Source: Desulfobacterales bacterium (GTDB lineage: Bacteria; Desulfobacterota; Desulfobacteria; Desulfobacterales; UBA2156). From it: a DNA stretch of 60,857 nucleotides. A model generated the notes under the pieces. That model did no database searches. It was not told where the DNA came from and was given only the letters and a program-made list of their open reading frames with translations. Position numbers and translations under genes: made by a program. The DNA is taken from positions 1 to 60,857 of the forward strand of contig JALVQN010000217.1 of NCBI GenBank assembly GCA_027025555.1. Reading direction: 5' to 3'. This document shows, one piece after another, positions 53,165 through 60,857 of the stretch. Within the stretch, counting starts at the first letter, position 1, and each line of letters starts with the position of its first letter.

Positions 53165-53914
53165 GTGAAACGGGGTGGGGACATGATTCGAACCTTGGGG
53201 CTTTGTGCGGCCATTGTCCTTTTGACCGCGTTTTTGGGCATCATCGCCCTGACCGTGTCCCTGTTCGGGAGCCCGGAAAGGACCATTCACAGGATCGCCC
53301 AGATATGGGGCGCCCTGATTCTTTCAATGGGGCGGATCCGGGTTCAGGTGAAGGGACTTTCCCGTATTGATCCCAATCGAAGCTATATCTTCATGGCCAA
53401 TCACCAGAGCAATTTCGACATCCCGGTGCTCCTTGCCCACCTCAAGGTTCAATTCCGGTGGCTGGCAAAGGCCGAGCTTTTCAAGATCCCCATTTTCGGC
53501 CGGGCCATGCGGAAAGCGGGTTACATCAGTATCGACCGGTCGGATCGCAAGAGTGCCTTTTTGAGCCTGAAAAAAGCGGCCGAAACCATCCGGCGCGGCA
53601 CTTCAGTCCTCATTTTTCCCGAGGGGACCCGGAGTTTGGATGGGCGGATACGCCCTTTCAAGAAGGGCGGTTTCGTATTGGCCACAGAAGCCGGGGTCCC
53701 CGTCGTTCCGGTGGTTTTACGGGGGACGTGGTCCATTATGGCCAAGGACGGATGGACAATCCGGCCGGGGGATGTCACCCTCCAGGTGCTTCGCCCGGTC
53801 CCCACACGCGATTTTAACCGGAAGGCCAAAGATCTTTTGCTGAAAAAGATCCGGCATATCATGAAAAACGCCTTCGAATCGGATTTGGGGGGGAATGCAG
53901 CATGCTCAAACTGA
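53165..53914 (+). CDS. plsC: 1-acyl-sn-glycerol-3-phosphate acyltransferase
   Basis: 249 residues. One N-terminal membrane segment, then the PlsC motifs NHQSNFD (HxxxxD) and FPEGTRS, with VPVVPVVLRG later. It makes phosphatidic acid at the inner membrane. GTG 53165 follows AAGGAGG at 11 bases; ATG 53183 is an alternative. The end overlaps the RNase J start by 13 bases. Confidence 0.9.
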   Translation: MKRGGDMIRTLGLCAAIVLLTAFLGIIALTVSLFGSPERTIHRIAQIWGALILSMGRIRVQVKGLSRIDPNRSYIFMANHQSNFDIPVLLAHLKVQFRWLAKAELFKIPIFGRAMRKAGYISIDRSDRKSAFLSLKKAAETIRRGTSVLIFPEGTRSLDGRIRPFKKGGFVLATEAGVPVVPVVLRGTWSIMAKDGWTIRPGDVTLQVLRPVPTRDFNRKAKDLLLKKIRHIMKNAFESDLGGNAACSN

Positions 53915-55551
53915 TTCCCCTGGGCGGCCTGGGAGAAATCGGCTTGAACATGATGGCCGTCCAGTACAACGAGACCCTTTTCGTCATCGATGCGGGTCTC
54001 ATGTTTCCCGAAGAGTACATGCTCGGAGTCGATTTCGTGATTCCCGACATGAGCTATCTGAAAAAGGCGGGACCTAAGGTCTCCGGCATCGTCCTCACCC
54101 ATGCCCATGAGGATCATATCGGCGCCCTTCCTTATCTCCTGAGGGACATCAATGTCCCTGTTTTTGGCACGGCCTTTACATTGGGCATCGCAAGGCATAA
54201 GCTCGAGGAGTATGGAATCCTGCCTTCCAGCAAGCTGCATGAAGTCTCTCCTGGAGAGCATCTCAAGATCGGAAAGCTCGAGCTCGAGTTTATCCGGGTG
54301 GGGCATAGCGTGGTGGATGGCGTGGGTGTGGCGATTCGGACACCTTATGGTCTGATCGTGCACACGGGGGATTTCAAGATCAACCACGCGGCGAGCGGGG
54401 GAATGACCACCGATGTGAATCGTTTCGCACGGTGCGGGGAAGATGGGGTGTTGGCCCTTTTATCCGATTCCACCAACGTGGAAAAGGAAGGGTATACCGC
54501 ATCCGCCGAAGAAATCGGCGAAGCCTTGTACCGGGCCACGGCCGGCCACAAGGGACGCGTGATCATCTCCCTTTTTGCCTCCAATATCGTCCGGATCGGA
54601 AAGATTGTCGACATCGCCAAATCCCAGGGGAGAAAGGTTGTTCTGGACGGAAAGAGCATCGAAACCAGTGTGAATATCGCAAAATCCTTGGGTCTGATGG
54701 ATATTCCTGAAAAGCTGCAGATCGACATCAATCGGGTCGGCGACTTTCCAGATGAAGAGATTCTCATGATCACCACCGGGAGCCAGGGAGAGCCCATGTC
54801 TTCTCTGGCGCGCATGGCCACCAGAACCCATAAAAGGGTGAGCATCCGGAAGGGGGATTTGGTGATCCTTTCCTCCAAGTTCATTCCTGGAAATGAAAAG
54901 GCCATCGGCAAGATCATCAACAAGCTTTACCGGCTGGGCGCCGATGTCATTTACGAGAAAATTTCCGACATCCATGCCAGCGGTCATGCATTCAAAGAAG
55001 AGCTGAAGCTGATGATGACCCTCACCCGGCCCAAATATTTCGTTCCGATACACGGGGAGTACCGGCACCTTGTCTTGCATGCCCATTTGGCTGAAAAAAT
55101 CGGGATACCCAAAGAGCGTATTCTCCTTGCGGAAAACGGGCAGGTCATAGAATTCGACCAAAAGGGAGGAAGAATTCGGGACCGGGTCTACACGGGGCGC
55201 ATCCTGATAGACGGGAAGGGAATCGGCGATGTGGGGAGAAGTGTCCTCAAGGAGCGCCGCCTTTTGTCGGAAGACGGTCTGGTCGTCGTAAACATGGCCT
55301 TTGATGAGGAGACGGGGATTGTCACCTACGGTCCGGAAGTGGTTTCCCGGGGGTTCATTTTTGAAACGGAATCCGGGCATCTGCTGGAAGACGCCAAATG
55401 CGTCATTTTGGAAATCGTGGAGGAGGTGCCTCCTGAAACGCCGAATCGGATCGAGAAGATCCGCACGAAACTCCGGACCGCCCTCAGGCAGTACTTTTAT
55501 TTTGCGATTCAGCGGCGTCCGGTGATCCTTCCGTTTATCGTTGAGGTATGA
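53902..55551 (+). CDS. rnj: Ribonuclease J
   Basis: 549 residues. The metallo-beta-lactamase motif LTHAHEDHIGALPYLL, the beta-CASP part (LLSDSTNVEKEG, ITTGSQGEPMSSLARM, HASGHA) and a C-terminal domain match RNase J, a 5'-3' exo/endoribonuclease. Together with the YhaM-like gene it suggests an RNA decay system not centred on RNase E alone. Its start lies inside plsC. Confidence 0.93.
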   Translation: MLKLIPLGGLGEIGLNMMAVQYNETLFVIDAGLMFPEEYMLGVDFVIPDMSYLKKAGPKVSGIVLTHAHEDHIGALPYLLRDINVPVFGTAFTLGIARHKLEEYGILPSSKLHEVSPGEHLKIGKLELEFIRVGHSVVDGVGVAIRTPYGLIVHTGDFKINHAASGGMTTDVNRFARCGEDGVLALLSDSTNVEKEGYTASAEEIGEALYRATAGHKGRVIISLFASNIVRIGKIVDIAKSQGRKVVLDGKSIETSVNIAKSLGLMDIPEKLQIDINRVGDFPDEEILMITTGSQGEPMSSLARMATRTHKRVSIRKGDLVILSSKFIPGNEKAIGKIINKLYRLGADVIYEKISDIHASGHAFKEELKLMMTLTRPKYFVPIHGEYRHLVLHAHLAEKIGIPKERILLAENGQVIEFDQKGGRIRDRVYTGRILIDGKGIGDVGRSVLKERRLLSEDGLVVVNMAFDEETGIVTYGPEVVSRGFIFETESGHLLEDAKCVILEIVEEVPPETPNRIEKIRTKLRTALRQYFYFAIQRRPVILPFIVEV

Positions 55552-55674
55552 TGGCCGGCCTGATAAAGGGACGGGAGATTCAGGGAAAAGAGAACGCTTG
55601 GAAGGTCCGGAAAAGCGGGAATCCACACTGCCCGCCCTTCATGGGATGATCGCGATGGAATCTGACGAGCGCCT

Positions 55675-57822
55675 ATGAGCATGCGAAAAGAGATTGTCGG
55701 CATCATTCTGTTTTTTCTGGTGGTTTTGACCCTGGTCAGCCTCTTGTCGTACAGCCCGCTGGATCCCTCCATTCACACCGCTGCAAGCGGCAGAAAAGTC
55801 CATAACCTCTTTGGGCTCTTCGGGGCCCACTTGGCCGGATTCCTGGTGGGACTCTTCGGTGTCGGGGCCTTTTGGATTCCGGTGCTTTTACTCCTTTGTA
55901 GCATTCACTTTTTTGGAGATCACCCTAAAAGCGCCATTATAACGACCCTGGCGGGCGGTATTCTTCTCATCATTACGACCGGAAGCCTTCTGGCCTTCAA
56001 ACACAAGACAGTCCGGATTCTGGGACAGGGATTTTCTTCAGGGGGCATGATCGGATTGCCCATAAAATCCTTCTTGACCGCCTATGCCAATACCGCGGGC
56101 GGGGTGATCACGCTGATGGTCCTGTGGGTCATCGGATTCGTCCTGGCCACCCGGTTTTCCCTGGTCGCCGCCTTCAAGCTCTTTTCGCGCGGCATGCGCG
56201 CTTTGATCCAGCGTGTGGCAGCCTTTATGATTAAATATAAGGAGCGGAAGGAAAAGGTCCGGAAGAGAAAAAGCCTGCCCCGGCAAGATCTTGGGAAAGC
56301 GTCCATCACCATCAAGGCCCCCAAACCAAAGCCCAGCCAAACGGTTCCCGTTCCCAAGCAGGCTGTTTTCGATTTCGTGATCAAGGATTCCGGTTTCCAA
56401 AAACCAGGCGGCGACCTGTTGATTGATCCCGACCACCGGCCTGTTCAGGTGGACGGTGAAAACCTGAAGATGCAGTCCAAGCTCTTGGAGAAGAAGCTGT
56501 CTGACTTCGGCGTGGACGGACGTGTCGTATCCGTGGCGCCCGGACCGGTCATCACCACCTTTGAATACGAACCCGCTCCCGGGGTGAAGATCAGCAAGAT
56601 TGCAAGCCTTTCCGATGACCTCTCCCTGGCCCTGCGTGCCCTGAGCGTTCGGATTGTCGCACCGATCCCCGGAAAGTCGGTGATTGGCATCGAGATACCC
56701 AACGCTGTGCGAGAACTGGTCCGGTTCAAGGAAGTCATCACTTCAATCGCCTTTGAAAAGTCCAAATCCAAACTGAGCATCTGTCTCGGGAAGGATATCG
56801 TGGGGGAGCCGGTGGTGGCGGACCTGACCCAGATGCCCCACCTGCTCATTGCCGGCGCCACCGGTACCGGCAAAAGCGTGGCGCTGAACGGGATGATCTG
56901 CAGCATTCTTTACAAGGCATCTCCTGACGAGGCGAAACTGATTCTGATTGATCCGAAAAGGATCGAACTTTCCCTGTACAATGGCATTCCCCACCTCATC
57001 GCCCCCGTGGTGACCGATGTGAAGGAGGCCAACAACGCCCTCTTCTGGGCCGTCCGTGAAATGGAGCGGCGATACGTGCTCCTTTCTGAAAAAAAGACGA
57101 GGAACATCCGCCAATACAACCAGGCGATCAAAAAGGAAGCCAAACAGAAAAAGGAAGAGACTCCCGAGACGCTTCCGTACATCGTGGTGGTTATCGACGA
57201 ACTTTCAGACCTCATGATGGTGTCCTCCCGGGATGTGGAGTTTGCCTTGATGCGCCTGGCCCAGATGGCCCGGGCCGCCGGGATCCATCTCATCATCGCC
57301 ACCCAGCGGCCGTCGGTGGATGTGCTCACCGGGGTGATCAAGGCCAATTTTCCCGCGCGACTCACGTTTCAGGTCTCATCCAAGACGGACTCCCGTACCA
57401 TCATTGACACCAATGGCGCCGAGTCCCTTTTGGGAAACGGAGACATGCTTTTTATGCCTCCGGGGACGGCCAGGCTCCAGCGCATCCACGGGGCCTATCT
57501 GGCCGAGGAGGAACTCGTCCGGATCGTGGAGTTTTTGAAAAAACAAAAGCCGCCCCAGTATTTGGAGGAGGTCACCCGGCCACCCAAGGAGGAACGGGAA
57601 GAGGGCGGCTCGGAAGAATACGATGCACGCTATGATGATGCGGTGGCCCTGGTCACAAAGATGGGTCAAGCCTCCATCTCCATGATCCAGCGCCACCTGC
57701 GCGTCGGATACAACCGTGCCGCCCGGATCATCGAGACCATGGAAAGAGAAGGCATCGTCGGGCCTTCCGACGGGGTGAAGCCCAGAGAGGTCCTCGTCCG
57801 GAGTTACGACACCGATGCATAG
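55675..57822 (+). CDS. ftsK: DNA translocase FtsK
   Basis: 715 residues. About four N-terminal membrane helices (to ~residue 175), a short linker, then alpha, beta and gamma parts. Walker A is AGATGTGKSVALN, Walker B is YIVVVIDELSDLM; the C-terminal gamma winged helix has ASISMIQRHLRVGYNRAARI. It pumps chromosome ends at division. ATG 55675 or 55681 may be used. Confidence 0.94.
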   Translation: MSMRKEIVGIILFFLVVLTLVSLLSYSPLDPSIHTAASGRKVHNLFGLFGAHLAGFLVGLFGVGAFWIPVLLLLCSIHFFGDHPKSAIITTLAGGILLIITTGSLLAFKHKTVRILGQGFSSGGMIGLPIKSFLTAYANTAGGVITLMVLWVIGFVLATRFSLVAAFKLFSRGMRALIQRVAAFMIKYKERKEKVRKRKSLPRQDLGKASITIKAPKPKPSQTVPVPKQAVFDFVIKDSGFQKPGGDLLIDPDHRPVQVDGENLKMQSKLLEKKLSDFGVDGRVVSVAPGPVITTFEYEPAPGVKISKIASLSDDLSLALRALSVRIVAPIPGKSVIGIEIPNAVRELVRFKEVITSIAFEKSKSKLSICLGKDIVGEPVVADLTQMPHLLIAGATGTGKSVALNGMICSILYKASPDEAKLILIDPKRIELSLYNGIPHLIAPVVTDVKEANNALFWAVREMERRYVLLSEKKTRNIRQYNQAIKKEAKQKKEETPETLPYIVVVIDELSDLMMVSSRDVEFALMRLAQMARAAGIHLIIATQRPSVDVLTGVIKANFPARLTFQVSSKTDSRTIIDTNGAESLLGNGDMLFMPPGTARLQRIHGAYLAEEELVRIVEFLKKQKPPQYLEEVTRPPKEEREEGGSEEYDARYDDAVALVTKMGQASISMIQRHLRVGYNRAARIIETMEREGIVGPSDGVKPREVLVRSYDTDA

Positions 57823-57837
57823 GCCCCCTTTTTCCCG

Positions 57838-57860
57838 CCCTTTCGTGGAGACCGAAAGGG
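57838..57860. repeat. Inverted repeat after ftsK
   Basis: CCCTTTCG (57838-57845) and CGAAAGGG (57853-57860) form a perfect 8-base stem without a T-run. It may mark the 3' end of ftsK mRNA. Confidence 0.35.
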
Positions 57861-57899
57861 GGAAAGGTCCCGTTTAAGCCCGTGGGAAATGGCATCACC

Positions 57900-58676
57900 A
57901 TGAAAGACCTGCGCCGATTTGCCGAGGCCTTTGTGTCTGAAGAATCGGAGCAATCGGGAAGGCCGGCATGGTGGAACGCACCGCTTTTGGCCGCTGCTCC
58001 GTCGGATTCAAGATTTGACGCATTGCCCAAGATCGCGGCGGCCGATCATTTCCTGCCCCGGGATCTGCTGCCCACCGTGAAATCCGTGATCGTCTTTTTT
58101 ATCCCGTTTAAAAAGGCCCTGGTCATGGAGAATGCAACCGGCGATCGCCCCTGCCGCAACTGGGGGGCGGCGTATGTGCAGACCAACAATCTCATCGAGC
58201 GTTTGAGCCGGGGCCTGGCGGATCTTTTATCTGAAAGTGGATTTGCATGCGCCCTGACGCCCGCCACCCATAACTTTGATGAAGTCCGGTTGATGGCCCG
58301 GTGGTCCCACAAACACCTGGCCCATCTGGTCAACCTGGGGCGATTCGGCACCCATCATATGATGATTACGCCGTCCGGTTGCGCCGGTCGCCTGGGAAGT
58401 CTTGTCAGCGAAATGGACTTGGGGGATCACCCGTTGATTGAAACCGATCAAGCGTGTCTGTCCAAAGCCGGCCATGAATGTGGCCGGTGCATCCAGGCTT
58501 GCCCGGTGGCGGCGTTACAACCAAAGGCCTTTGACCGGAAGCGTTGCTGGAATCGGCTCAAGGACAACCGTCACACCCTTGTCTGTCTGGCCGATCTCCC
58601 GGAAACCACCCACGTCTGCGGCAAGTGCGCAGCCTCGATGCCCTGCAGCTTCATAAACCCCGTGGCGGAGATTTGA
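57900..58676 (+). CDS. Epoxyqueuosine-reductase-like (QueG-type) iron-sulfur protein
   Basis: 258 residues from ATG 57900 (GTG 57882 possible). Resembles the QueG/COG1600 family in PTVKSVIVFFIPFKK and GRFGTHHMMITPSGCAGRLG. A C-terminal ferredoxin motif ECGRCIQACPVAAL and a last cysteine set CGKCAASMPCSF follow. It is shorter than QueG and lacks the HEAT tail, so it may be a separate electron-transfer member rather than the queuosine enzyme. Confidence 0.75.
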   Translation: MKDLRRFAEAFVSEESEQSGRPAWWNAPLLAAAPSDSRFDALPKIAAADHFLPRDLLPTVKSVIVFFIPFKKALVMENATGDRPCRNWGAAYVQTNNLIERLSRGLADLLSESGFACALTPATHNFDEVRLMARWSHKHLAHLVNLGRFGTHHMMITPSGCAGRLGSLVSEMDLGDHPLIETDQACLSKAGHECGRCIQACPVAALQPKAFDRKRCWNRLKDNRHTLVCLADLPETTHVCGKCAASMPCSFINPVAEI

Positions 58677-58714
58677 TTGGGGGATGTTTTTTCCGAACCG
58701 TCTTGCGGGTTGTT

Positions 58715-58729
58715 TGTAAAACTTTTACA
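58715..58729. promoter_or_regulatory. Perfect palindrome, candidate operator
   Basis: TGTAAAACTTTTACA is a perfect 7+1+7 palindrome, 149 bases before the nitronate-monooxygenase-like gene. Size and symmetry fit a TetR- or MarR-like dimer site; no regulator for it is seen in the window. Confidence 0.4.
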
Positions 58730-58800
58730 GGGGGTTCTTTTTTTGCTTGTATCTTATCCGCCTTTCCCGTAGTCTGAATCCCTTAAGGCGGGTGTTCAAA

Positions 58801-58841
58801 CCGCTTCCGGTAACAGCGTACCGGAGGCGGAACATTTTTTT
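58801..58841 (+). terminator. Terminator-like hairpin upstream of the flavin oxidoreductase gene
   Basis: CCGCTTCCGGTA (58801-58812) pairs with TACCGGAGGCGG (58819-58830), 12 pairs with one T-G, followed after AACA by seven T (58835-58841). It lies 37 bases before the next gene. Either it ends the previous transcript or it attenuates the next one. Confidence 0.65.
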
Positions 58842-58877
58842 AAGGACCCTGAAGAGCGATTCTAAAAAGGAGTATCC

Positions 58878-60023
58878 ATGACGTTGCCGGTACTTCAGTT
58901 CGGTGATTTGATCAGCCCCGTGCCGATTATTCAAGGCGGCATGGGGGTGGGTATCTCCATGTCGGGGTTGGCCTCCGCCGTGGCCAATGAAGGCGCCGTG
59001 GGGGTCATCTCTGCGGCCATGGCCGGTATTGACGAACCCGATATCCGGGAAAACCCCGTTGGAGCCAACTGTCGATCTGTCAAACGTGAAATTCGAGCCG
59101 CCCGTAAACTGACCCGGGGTGTCCTGGGGGTTAACATCATGGTGGCCCTTACCCATTACGCGGAATTGGTGCAAACAGCCATCAAAGAGGGCATCGACAT
59201 CATATTTGCCGGTGCCGGCCTTCCGTTGGATCTTCCCAAATACCGGGCACCCAGCGGGAAGACAAAACTGGTTCCCATCATTTCCTCGGCCCGCGCCGCC
59301 ATGGTGATCTGCAAGAAATGGATTTCGAAATTCAATTGCCTGCCTGATGGATTCGTGGTGGAAGGCCCCAAGGCGGGCGGGCACCTGGGGTTTAAGGCCG
59401 ATCAGCTTGAAGATCCCAGATTTTCGTTGGAAAACCTCGTCAAAGAGGTCGTTTCCGCTGTAAAACCCTTTGAGATCAAATATAAAAGGCCCATTCCGGT
59501 GATTGCTGCAGGCGGCATATACACCGGTGAAGACATTCGGAGGTTCATCCAGCTGAAAGCGGCCGGGGTGCAAATGGGGACGCGTTTTGTGGCCACCCAT
59601 GAATGTGATGCCGATCCGGCCTTCAAACAGGCCTTTGTCAAGGCGAAAAAAGAGGATCTGGTGGTGATTAAAAGCCCTGTGGGGATGCCTGGGAGGGCGC
59701 TGCGCAACAGTTTTATCGATTCGGTGAACGCTGGAACGAAGAAACCCTTCCGCTGCGTTTACCACTGCATCAAACCCTGTCGACCAGATCGCAGCCCTTA
59801 CTGTATCGCAACGGCACTGGCGGCGGCAAAGAAAGGGTTGCTGAAAAAAGGATTTGCCTTTGCAGGCGTCAATGCCTATCGCATTGATAAGATTATTTCC
59901 GTAAAACAACTCATCGACTCTTTAAAAGCCGAATATACGGCGGCCTGCCGCCGACGGAACAAGACCCCTCGGGACCTGGCGACCCCGTTGGCGCCTCCGG
60001 TCCAGCATCCGGTTTGTTTTTAA
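58878..60023 (+). CDS. Nitronate monooxygenase / FMN-dependent NPD-family oxidoreductase
   Basis: 381 residues. PIIQGGMGVGISMSGLASAVANEG, VLGVNIMVALTHYAELV, FAGAGLPLDLP, VIAAGGIYTGEDIRRF and LKAAGVQMGTRFVATHECDAD are motifs of the 2-nitropropane dioxygenase/FabK family. The C terminus has CVYHCIKPCRPDRSPYC, an unusual cysteine set found in some anaerobe members. Activity may be flavin-dependent reduction rather than oxygenation. AAAAGGAG precedes the ATG. Confidence 0.87.
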   Translation: MTLPVLQFGDLISPVPIIQGGMGVGISMSGLASAVANEGAVGVISAAMAGIDEPDIRENPVGANCRSVKREIRAARKLTRGVLGVNIMVALTHYAELVQTAIKEGIDIIFAGAGLPLDLPKYRAPSGKTKLVPIISSARAAMVICKKWISKFNCLPDGFVVEGPKAGGHLGFKADQLEDPRFSLENLVKEVVSAVKPFEIKYKRPIPVIAAGGIYTGEDIRRFIQLKAAGVQMGTRFVATHECDADPAFKQAFVKAKKEDLVVIKSPVGMPGRALRNSFIDSVNAGTKKPFRCVYHCIKPCRPDRSPYCIATALAAAKKGLLKKGFAFAGVNAYRIDKIISVKQLIDSLKAEYTAACRRRNKTPRDLATPLAPPVQHPVCF

Positions 60024-60290
60024 TTTCTCTGAAAAGCACCAACGGGAAAGGTTCAAGGGCGCTACACTTGCCCCTTAACCATTGTCTACTGTCTGACAAG
60101 CAGTTTAATCACTTGCTGATAGAAACTTGGTGGAAAAATATAGAAGCTGTTTTAACGCTTCCTTTTCAAATGTACGACGTGCCCGCCGTTTTGGTTTGAA
60201 CCCCAAGCCGAGAGCGCATTCCCCGTTGCTTGCGGCGGGGGATCTTCAAGGATTGACAGCCCGGGCCTTGGAAATAAAAGTGCCGGGTGG

Positions 60291-60779
60291 ATGATGAGCA
60301 ACATAGAGAAATACAAACCTGCCGTCAGGAAGGAGATCCTCATATTGTTTGCAGGCCTTGTGTGGATCGGTGTCGGCGTCATGCTTTTAATGCTGGCCTT
60401 TTCATGGTTGTCGAGGACTTATTCTCCTGACGTTTTTTTGTTTTCAGGCATCGGGACGGTCTTCGCATTGCTGATTCACCACTTTGGGTTCTTGAGGATT
60501 GTCAACAGTAATTTGAAGAGAATCCTTTCGATGACGGGGAAGCGATGTTTGTTTTCCTTTTTCCCTTTCAAGAGTTATTTTCTCATTGGAATTATGGTGG
60601 CCATGGGCATGATGCTGAGGCATTCGGCGGTTCCCAAGCGCTATTTGGCCATATTGTACATCGCCATCGGACTGGCGCTCCTGTTATCGAGCATCCGATA
60701 TATCAGATGCTTTGTGAAAACAGGGAGAGGCGGGCAAATGCAGGGTGACGGCCGCCGTCCCAGCGCCAATGGGCCTTAA
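60291..60779 (+). CDS. Small integral membrane protein, unknown
   Basis: 162 residues with four likely membrane helices (~18-42, 50-68, 94-110, 118-134) and a basic C-terminal tail. No family recognised. A TTGACA at 60253-60258 and TAAAAG at 60275-60280 could be a promoter, but that leaves a leader of only a few bases. Two ATGs (60291, 60294) are in frame. Confidence 0.55.
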   Translation: MMSNIEKYKPAVRKEILILFAGLVWIGVGVMLLMLAFSWLSRTYSPDVFLFSGIGTVFALLIHHFGFLRIVNSNLKRILSMTGKRCLFSFFPFKSYFLIGIMVAMGMMLRHSAVPKRYLAILYIAIGLALLLSSIRYIRCFVKTGRGGQMQGDGRRPSANGP

Positions 60780-60792
60780 GGACGGCGGTGTC

Positions 60793-60857
60793 CTAAACCA
60801 CCTCTTTTCGGATCAACTCCTGGATTTCTTCTTCTTTAAAGGCGGGCTCCTTTAAAA
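60793..60857 (-). CDS. 3' end of a minus-strand gene (window edge)
   Basis: An open minus-strand frame reads in from the window edge and ends with LKEPAFKEEEIQELIRKEVV and TAG at 60793-60795. Only about 20 residues are visible, too few to identify. It converges on the membrane-protein gene. Confidence 0.4.
   Translation of the reverse strand, partial: LKEPAFKEEEIQELIRKEVV

Noticed and set aside
1-60857. CRISPR array, tRNA, insertion sequence or prophage
   Set aside because: No regular direct repeats with spacers, no cloverleaf-like sequences, and no transposase, integrase or phage structural motifs were seen by eye; a tRNAscan or ISfinder run would be more sensitive.

Overview
The window reads as an anaerobic, Gram-negative bacterial chromosome, most likely a sulfate-reducer-like member of the Desulfobacterota. 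The evidence is heterodisulfide-reductase-type genes (hdrCBA, mvhD) joined to methylenetetrahydrofolate reductase genes, a UGA-encoded selenocysteine, lipopolysaccharide genes (lptD, gmhA, a heptose-kinase-like GHMP kinase, kdnA/kdnB homologues), TAXI-type TRAP transporters and many small 4Fe-4S proteins. No tRNA, rRNA, CRISPR array, insertion sequence or phage gene was recognised. Gene density is high, with frequent ATGA and TTGA stop/start overlaps. No species name can be supported.

Layout. 1-4435: a 5'-incomplete beta-helix surface protein, an unrecognised membrane protein, an M48 metalloprotease lipoprotein and a ferritin-like protein. 4617-11353: a co-directional operon hdrC-hdrB-hdrA (double-length)-mvhD (selenoprotein)-metV-metF, closed by a clear intrinsic terminator. 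This looks like a cytoplasmic Hdr-linked methylene-THF reductase. 11580-21319: an RpiR-type regulator with an AT-rich palindrome just upstream, then enoyl-CoA hydratase, ADP-forming acyl-CoA synthetase, TAXI solute-binding protein, fused TRAP permease, UspA-like protein and a second TAXI binding protein. This is probably an uptake and CoA-activation pathway for an unknown carboxylate. 21311-25595: an AmrS-like radical SAM enzyme, a methyltransferase and a long HEAT-repeat protein.

25603-42851 is almost entirely on the minus strand. Read 5' to 3' it carries lptD, a heptose-kinase-like gene, an NAD-dependent epimerase, gmhA, a NusG/RfaH-like factor, then the housekeeping set holB-ricT-metG, a penicillin-binding transpeptidase, and kdnA-kdnB followed by a very large GlmS-like protein. 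It is an envelope-polysaccharide region with a core-gene cluster embedded in it. 43095-49329 (plus): surE, a YhaM-like HD nuclease, tmk, a cysteine synthase fused to a CysRS-like domain with altered signature motifs, an unrecognised gene and a ferredoxin. 49469-52700: an O6-alkylguanine methyltransferase converging on the thiM-thiE-thiL operon, which has a sigma70-type promoter, a TPP riboswitch and a terminator hairpin. 52803-60857: a small unknown gene, plsC, RNase J, ftsK, a QueG-like Fe-S protein, a nitronate-monooxygenase-family protein, a small membrane protein and the 3' end of a minus-strand gene.

The features most worth a second look are the selenocysteine MvhD with its SECIS-like hairpin inside the Hdr/MTHFR operon, the CysK-CysRS fusion with degenerate HIGH and KMSKS motifs, and the kdnAB-adjacent giant GlmS-like protein with about 150 extra residues inside its glutaminase domain.
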